Assembly (NCBI GenBank): GCA_044238735.1
Contig: JBIICS010000024.1
Span: forward strand, 1 to 27,253
Source: JBIICS01 sp044238735
GTDB taxonomy: Bacteria > Bacteroidota > Bacteroidia > UBA4408
Length of the DNA: 27,253 nucleotides
Reading direction: 5' to 3'
Positions 23,428 through 27,253 of this stretch are shown here, in pieces. Position numbers and translations under genes: made by a program. The notes under the pieces are model-generated. The model had not been told where the DNA came from and did no database searches. It saw nothing but the letters and a program-made list of their open reading frames with translations. How positions within the stretch are numbered: the stretch's first letter is position 1; each line of letters opens with the position of its first letter.

Positions 23428-24410
23428 TATAATTTTTTTAAGATATATTCAACTTTATCAGGTTCAATTCTGGCGTTTCTAATGTATTCCGGAGTTTTTA
23501 CTATGTTAACTTTTAACTTGTTACCTGTTTCGTTCTTTAATTGGTTGTAGTCTGCTCTCACATTAAACATCTTTTCTTTTATGCTGTTGTAGCGACTGAG
23601 TGATACTTGATAAGTTAGTTTTACTTGGTCGGGAAACGTTTTGATAATAAAACCTACAGGAACATTATCTACGGCTATACTGGTTTGCAAACTAGCCTCA
23701 GTGAATTTTTCAACCGGTATATTTAAAATTACGGAAGGATCCTCAATCTGAATGGAATTTACACCAACCGGCGATTTAATCTTGATACTTTTCGAAACGG
23801 ATTTATTAAGATTTCTTAAAATGACAGATTCTGTTTCAATTTCTTTAATATTTAGTAACTCGATAGAGTCGCCCGATATTTCAATAAGGGAAGGACTAAG
23901 GGAAATGTTTCCATTTAGTTGAAATTGATTTGCATAACTAATAAGGGCATTAAGTTTTACGGGGATGAGTTTGTAAGATTTATTTTTAACTTTAAATGTG
24001 ATGTTTTCAGGATTAAGTTTTACAATATGCAATTCGCGGTGTAATTGTTTAGCTAAGCTATCTGCACTTTGTTTAGTATCAAAAGTATAATCGTTATAAT
24101 AGGGGTTAAATCGCGATTTACTGATGTCTACGTTTAATATCTTATTATCGTAGTTTAAGCCGAAAAAGAATAAATTAAATCCGGTTCCTTTAACAGATAA
24201 TTTAAATTTATCGGGCAAGTTGCTTGATACCACTTTACCACTTGGATAGTTAGAATATTTAACCGGTATTGTGTAATCTAAGGTGTATTCTTTTGAGAAA
24301 ACAATTAGTATCCAGAGTATAATAGAAATTAGAAGACAATAAACAAAAACCTTGAGCTTTCCATTAAACTCTTTTCCAAATGGTTTTGTATTAAATAAGA
24401 AACTTTTAAT
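23427..24410 (-). CDS. YbbR/CdaR-like membrane-anchored protein; start codon apparently non-canonical
   Basis: A YbbR-domain protein, extracytoplasmic and anchored by one N-terminal helix; in other bacteria such proteins (CdaR) modulate diadenylate cyclase. The only canonical start is GTG at 24233, giving 268 residues and no anchor. But the frame stays open to a TAG at 24431-24429, and this extension reads as a proper family N-terminus: KSFLFNTKPFGKEFNGKLK, then the helix VFVYCLLISIILWILIVF, then SKEYTLDYTIPVKYSNYPSG. No ATG, GTG or TTG occurs in it. I place the start tentatively at ATT 24410 (327 residues); two ATA codons at 24425 and 24422 are alternatives. YbbR-like repeats follow (LPDKFKLSVKGTGFNLF, IKIKSPVGVNSIQIEDPSVILNIPV, VPVGFIIKTFPDQVKLTYQV). 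It lies between the yajC terminator and coaE, and ends in TAATG. Confidence 0.78.
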   Translation of the reverse strand: MKSFLFNTKPFGKEFNGKLKVFVYCLLISIILWILIVFSKEYTLDYTIPVKYSNYPSGKVVSSNLPDKFKLSVKGTGFNLFFFGLNYDNKILNVDISKSRFNPYYNDYTFDTKQSADSLAKQLHRELHIVKLNPENITFKVKNKSYKLIPVKLNALISYANQFQLNGNISLSPSLIEISGDSIELLNIKEIETESVILRNLNKSVSKSIKIKSPVGVNSIQIEDPSVILNIPVEKFTEASLQTSIAVDNVPVGFIIKTFPDQVKLTYQVSLSRYNSIKEKMFNVRADYNQLKNETGNKLKVNIVKTPEYIRNARIEPDKVEYILKKL

Positions 24411-24453
24411 ATGTACGAGTATTATTCTCTATAAATTTAACAATTCAATTCAT

Positions 24454-24481
24454 AAAAAAAGGGTAAGATTTCTTACCCTTT
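24454..24481 (-). terminator. Intrinsic terminator after yajC
   Basis: On the minus strand AAAGGGTAAG and CTTACCCTTT pair around a short loop (24458-24481), followed by a T-tract (24460-24454). The stem starts four bases after the yajC stop at 24485. It separates DUF1573-yajC from ybbR-coaE-nnr, so the latter probably needs its own promoter. Confidence 0.85.
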
Positions 24482-24484
24482 AAA

Positions 24485-24805
24485 TTATTTTGATTCTGTT
24501 GCTAATTGCGTGGTACTGTCCATCGAAATAGCTGTTTTGTCAAATTTTATTTTAACACCATTATCTACTTCTAGTGTAACAATATTATCGGTTACATCTA
24601 TTACTTTGCCGTGGGCTCCGCCAATAGTTACAACTTTATCGCCTTTTTGAAGTTTTTCGCGGTATTCTTTTAGTTTTTTTGCCTTTTGCGCCTGGGGTCT
24701 GATCATGAAAAAATAGAAAACACCTACTACTAACACCATCATAATAATGTTAGACCATCCTGCGCCACCCCCGGCTTGCAACATTACGTAATTTAAATTT
24801 GTCAT
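24485..24805 (-). CDS. yajC: Preprotein translocase auxiliary subunit YajC
   Basis: A 106-residue inner-membrane protein that associates with SecDF and SecYEG. One membrane segment lies at about residues 18-35 (NIIMMVLVVGVFYFFMIRP), followed by the family motif RPQAQKAKKLKEYREKLQKGD and the small cytoplasmic beta domain KVVTIGGAHGKVIDVTDNIVTLEVDNGVKI, quoted here only to mark its extent (about 56-86). It begins three bases after the DUF1573 stop, so the two are co-transcribed. A terminator follows. Confidence 0.96.
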   Translation of the reverse strand: MTNLNYVMLQAGGGAGWSNIIMMVLVVGVFYFFMIRPQAQKAKKLKEYREKLQKGDKVVTIGGAHGKVIDVTDNIVTLEVDNGVKIKFDKTAISMDSTTQLATESK

Positions 24806-24808
24806 ATT

Positions 24809-25282
24809 TTATTGTTTGTTTTCAGGCACTGTTACTTCGCCTGTTATGGTTAATACTGTGGTATTGGGCATTGTATTGGCAATTAGCGAAACTGTTTTAG
24901 TCTGTTTGCCTTGTTTGCCATTACTGTCGAAAGTCACATCAATTTTGCCTTCTCCGCCTGCCGGTATAGGTTCTTTAGGATAGTTGGGAACTGTACAACC
25001 GCAGCTGCCGGATGCAGTAGTGATAACTAAATCGCTTTTTCCGGTATTTTTAAATTTAAACGAATAGGATACTTTTTCTCCTTGCACAATACTACCAAAG
25101 TCATGTGTATCTTTTTCGAAACTAAACTTAGGTAAATTTTCTGTATTTGTTTCCCCGTTTGCGCTGGCAGGATTGTTTATAACATCAGTATTTATAGAAT
25201 TATCGTCCTTTTTAGCGCCTTCTTTACAGGAGACAGAAAATAGCAATGTAAAAACACTACAAGCAATTATGATTCTTCTCAT
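24809..25282 (-). CDS. DUF1573-domain lipoprotein
   Basis: A 157-residue envelope protein. The N-terminus (MRRIIIACSVFTLLFSVSC) is a lipoprotein signal, with Cys19 as the lipid site. After a low-complexity linker, the DUF1573 domain (about 50-155) shows FEKDTHDFGSIVQGEKVSY, FKNTGKSDLVITTASGSCGC, PIPAGGEGKIDVTF and TVLTITGEV, an immunoglobulin-like (ASH-type) fold with the typical SCGCT motif. The function is unknown. The ATG at 25282 is preferred over a TTG at 25303 because it places the signal peptide at the terminus. It is the first gene before yajC, a common arrangement in Bacteroidota. Confidence 0.88.
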   Translation of the reverse strand: MRRIIIACSVFTLLFSVSCKEGAKKDDNSINTDVINNPASANGETNTENLPKFSFEKDTHDFGSIVQGEKVSYSFKFKNTGKSDLVITTASGSCGCTVPNYPKEPIPAGGEGKIDVTFDSNGKQGKQTKTVSLIANTMPNTTVLTITGEVTVPENKQ

Positions 25283-25292
25283 TTTGTAAAAA

Positions 25293-25304
25293 TTTGTGCA
25301 CAAA
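25293..25304. promoter_or_regulatory. Perfect 12-bp palindrome between DUF1573 and the cytochrome c peroxidase gene
   Basis: TTTGTGCACAAA lies in the 56-bp divergent spacer and overlaps the -7 box of the DUF1573-yajC transcript by four bases. It could be the site of a repressor or a shared regulator. No regulator gene is present nearby. Confidence 0.35.
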
Positions 25305-25308
25305 AGTA
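25301..25308 (-). promoter_or_regulatory. Candidate -7 promoter box for DUF1573-yajC
   Basis: TACTTTTG on the minus strand matches TAnnTTTG at every fixed position, 19 bp before the ATG at 25282. The expected -33 region is T-rich but has no clear TTTG. The box overlaps the 12-bp palindrome at 25293-25304. Confidence 0.4.
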
Positions 25309-25338
25309 ATAATTTTATGCTTCGAAAAATGGTATAAA

Positions 25339-26301
25339 ATGAAATCGATATTTCTTCTGCTGGTGTTTGGTGTGTTTATTGTTTTGGCTTCTTTTGTTGG
25401 TAATAAAAATACCCAGAACATAAGTAAAATCGAGCCTCAAACTAAAATTCAATTAGGCGAATTGTTATTTTTTGATAATATTCTTTCCAAAGATTATTCG
25501 ATTAGTTGTGCTTCGTGCCATAAACCTCAATTTGCATTTGCGGATACCTTGTCGTTTAGCCTGGGTATAAACCATAATTTCACCTCTCGAAATACGCCTT
25601 CAGCTATGAATTTAAAAGGCCATGAACCTCTCTTTTACGATGGAAGGGCTGCAAATTTAGCCGAACAGGCATTGGGTCCTATTGTAAATCCGGCCGAAAT
25701 GGGGAATACAATAGATGAGGTTTTGAAGCGCTTAAACTCAAATGTTAATTATGCTAAATACTTCAGGAAATTTTATAAATCAAAGGTAAATGCAAAAAAC
25801 TTAGGCGATGCTCTTGCCGCTTTTGAAGAAACCTTAGAAACCAGCAATACTCGGTTCGACAGGGAGTTAAACGGTAAAGGCGAGGGTATGAATGATGCTG
25901 AAAAACGAGGGAGAAAAATTTTTTTAGGCAAGGGGAAGTGTTTCGATTGCCATTTCGGACCCGATTTTACACAAGATGATTTTAAAAACATTGGACTTTA
26001 TAATGGCAAAGAATTAAATGATAAAGGACGTTTTGATTTTACCAAAAAAACGGAGGATATAGGAAAATTTAAGGTGCCCGGTTTAAGGAATGTGGCCATA
26101 ACAGCCCCATACATGCATAATGGTATGTTTAAGACGTTAAAAGAAGTTATTAATTATTATGATAATCCGGGTGCTTTTGTAAATGGAGCAATTAACAGAG
26201 ACTCTTTACTCGAAACCCCTTTACATTTAACCGATGAGGAGAAGAGCGATTTGGAAGACTTTTTAAAGGCGTTAACAGATGATAAGTTTACTAAAAAGTA
26301 A
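25339..26301 (+). CDS. Di-haem cytochrome c peroxidase (CcpA/MauG family)
   Basis: A 320-residue exported protein that reduces hydrogen peroxide with electrons from small c-type cytochromes, or a related MauG-like oxidase. The N-terminal helix (MKSIFLLLVFGVFIVLASFV) is a signal or anchor. Two haem sites are visible: CASCH (C57, C60, H61) in the N-terminal peroxidatic domain and CFDCH (C201, C204, H205) in the electron-transfer domain. Family motifs include LGELLFFDNILS, FTSRNTPSAMNL, FYDGRAANLAEQALGPI, FKVPGLRNVAITAPYMHNGMF and LxDFLKAL near the end. The length matches the family (about 320-350). The ATG at 25339 is chosen over an upstream in-frame start at 25294 that would put 15 residues before the signal. 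It is divergent from DUF1573 and convergent with lolA, with one base between stops. Confidence 0.93.
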   Translation: MKSIFLLLVFGVFIVLASFVGNKNTQNISKIEPQTKIQLGELLFFDNILSKDYSISCASCHKPQFAFADTLSFSLGINHNFTSRNTPSAMNLKGHEPLFYDGRAANLAEQALGPIVNPAEMGNTIDEVLKRLNSNVNYAKYFRKFYKSKVNAKNLGDALAAFEETLETSNTRFDRELNGKGEGMNDAEKRGRKIFLGKGKCFDCHFGPDFTQDDFKNIGLYNGKELNDKGRFDFTKKTEDIGKFKVPGLRNVAITAPYMHNGMFKTLKEVINYYDNPGAFVNGAINRDSLLETPLHLTDEEKSDLEDFLKALTDDKFTKK

Positions 26302-26302
26302 A

Positions 26303-26953
26303 TTATTCTCTTAAATCAATCACTTCAATGCCTGGAAAAGAAGCTTTGTTAAAGGAAAAAGTTTTATCATCTACAGCAGCGTTGGCCGTAAATTTTTTAA
26401 CCGTATAGTTGCTCACACTCCCATCCTTGCCTAAAACCTTTAAAGCTGTTACTTGTTTTTTTGCTTTATCTATGGATAATATTGCGGTGTGATAGTTTTT
26501 CTTCTTGGGATCATTAGGAAATAATTTAATTTTTTGAGTGATTACCCCTTTTACGCTTTCCTCTTTTTCAAATTCGTATTTAAATCCTTTTTCGTAAATA
26601 GTAAAAATATTAGTAGGGGTAATTTTGTCTTCACTTTCATTTGGATCAAAATTATTGATTTGAACTTCGTTAGATTCTTTTAAATAGGTCCAAATTGTTT
26701 TACCATCGCAAATAATAGTTTGTCCGGCAATTTCAACTTTATATTTTGTACCTTTTACAATAATACTTCCATCTTGCTTTTCGCCCACTTTTTTGTTTTT
26801 ATCTTCCGAAACAAAACTAAAAGAGGCGGATATTGATTTATAGGTTTTAGTATTTTTACTTAAATCGTCTAATATGGCTTTAGCTTTAGCATCCTGCGCG
26901 TAGTTGTAATTTGCGAAACTTACGGCAATAAATAAAAGAATTAATTTTTTCAT
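26303..26953 (-). CDS. lolA: Outer-membrane lipoprotein carrier protein LolA
   Basis: A 216-residue periplasmic chaperone that carries lipoproteins from the inner to the outer membrane. A signal peptide (MKKLILLFIAVSFANYNYA) is followed by the LolA fold: a helix KAKAILDDLSKNTKTYKSI, then ASFSFVSEDK, GSIIVKGTKYKVEIAG, ICDGKTIWTYLKESNEVQI, and later DPKKKNYHTAILSIDK and VSNYTVKKFTANAAVDDKTF. The length is typical. It lies downstream of ftsK with a 71-bp gap that holds heptamer repeats; this ftsK-lolA order is common in Bacteroidota. Confidence 0.93.
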   Translation of the reverse strand: MKKLILLFIAVSFANYNYAQDAKAKAILDDLSKNTKTYKSISASFSFVSEDKNKKVGEKQDGSIIVKGTKYKVEIAGQTIICDGKTIWTYLKESNEVQINNFDPNESEDKITPTNIFTIYEKGFKYEFEKEESVKGVITQKIKLFPNDPKKKNYHTAILSIDKAKKQVTALKVLGKDGSVSNYTVKKFTANAAVDDKTFSFNKASFPGIEVIDLRE

Positions 26954-26970
26954 GTTGGGGCTAGTTTTTA

Positions 26971-27022
26971 TTCTAATTTCTAATTTCTATATCAATTCAC
27001 TAATCACTAATCACTAATCACT
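26971..27022. repeat. Two short heptamer tandem repeats between ftsK and lolA
   Basis: TTCTAAT occurs twice at 26971-26984, followed by a partial third copy to 26990. TCACTAA then occurs three times at 26997-27017, with a partial fourth copy to 27022. Both arrays have a 7-bp period and share a CTAAT core. They fill most of the gap between the ftsK stop and the lolA start. Confidence 0.85.
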
Positions 27023-27024
27023 GG

Positions 27025-27253
27025 TTACAGATCTTTCAATAACTGTTCCAAACTGGCTTCGTCTTTTATTAACACTTGTCGGGCTTTACTTCCTTCAAAT
27101 GGACCCACAATTCCGGCGGCCTCTAACTGATCAATAATTCTACCAGCCCGGTTGTATCCTAATTTTAACTTGCGCTGTATTAATGAGGTTGAACCTTGTT
27201 GCGTTTGAACAATTAGTCGTGCGGCATCTTCAAAAAAACTATCCTTTTCGGAT
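27025..27253 (-). CDS. ftsK: DNA translocase FtsK, C-terminal end (partial)
   Basis: The minus-strand frame is open from the window edge to TAA at 27027-27025, giving 75 residues. They form the FtsK gamma winged-helix domain that reads the oriented chromosome sites during segregation: DSFFEDAARLIVQTQQGS, then LIQRKLKLGYNRAGRIIDQL, then EAAGIVGPFEGSKARQVLI, all at the family's usual positions. The motor and membrane domains lie outside the window. The gene is upstream of lolA on the same strand. Confidence 0.95.
   Translation of the reverse strand, partial: SEKDSFFEDAARLIVQTQQGSTSLIQRKLKLGYNRAGRIIDQLEAAGIVGPFEGSKARQVLIKDEASLEQLLKDL

Noticed and set aside
24231..24233. GTG as the true start of the YbbR-like gene
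   Set aside because: It would remove the membrane helix and conserved residues that are encoded in frame directly upstream.
26997..27022. A CRISPR-like repeat
   Set aside because: The units are 7 bp and directly adjacent, with no spacers, so this is a simple tandem repeat.

Overview
The window is AT-rich chromosomal DNA from a member of the Bacteroidota. The evidence is three secreted proteins with type IX secretion (T9SS) C-terminal domains, a DUF5686/carboxypeptidase-regulatory-like outer-membrane protein, the DUF1573-yajC-ybbR-coaE neighbourhood, an ftsK-lolA pair, A/T-rich starts without clear Shine-Dalgarno sequences, and several matches to the Bacteroidota -7 promoter box TAnnTTTG. I see no tRNA or rRNA gene, CRISPR array, insertion sequence or integrase. 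Coding density is very high, and no gap exceeds about 150 bp once starts are corrected.

Layout. 1-1277 (+): the 3' part of a cyclophilin gene, a terminator, and an outer-membrane beta-barrel protein. 1279-7205 (-): a heavy-metal efflux operon. It encodes a small His-rich exported protein, a CzcA-type RND pump fused in one frame to a TolC-like outer-membrane factor, and a lipoprotein adaptor. A perfect 18-bp palindrome lies upstream. 7250-12092 (-): a coupled operon of paaG-like, paaH-like, ORF6N-domain, paaI-like and ABC-F genes; the last three junctions are all TAATG. 12241-13074 (+): a T9SS-exported protein with one c-type haem motif. 13079-15517 (-) and 15561-16580 (+): a divergent pair, DUF5686 protein and radical SAM/SPASM enzyme, both apparently starting with TTG around a 19-bp interrupted palindrome. 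16568-18712 (+): a candidate 24-residue membrane microprotein and a T9SS-exported M23 peptidase. 18715-21332 (-): a T9SS-exported esterase, class 1 fructose-1,6-bisphosphatase and a DUF2834 membrane protein. 21351-25282 (-): nnrDE, coaE, ybbR/cdaR-like, yajC and a DUF1573 lipoprotein. 25339-26301 (+): a di-haem cytochrome c peroxidase. 26303-27253 (-): lolA and the 3' end of ftsK.

Most of the content is housekeeping (cell envelope, CoA metabolism, NAD(P)HX repair, gluconeogenesis) plus metal efflux and a small acyl-CoA module. I found no complete unknown defence or mobile system. The unusual points are: a YbbR gene whose conserved N-terminus has no ATG, GTG or TTG; an ORF6N (phage antirepressor-type) gene wired into an acyl-CoA operon; an RND-TolC polyprotein with an internal signal peptide and ATG; and a perfect 31-nt GC-rich palindrome inside nnrDE.
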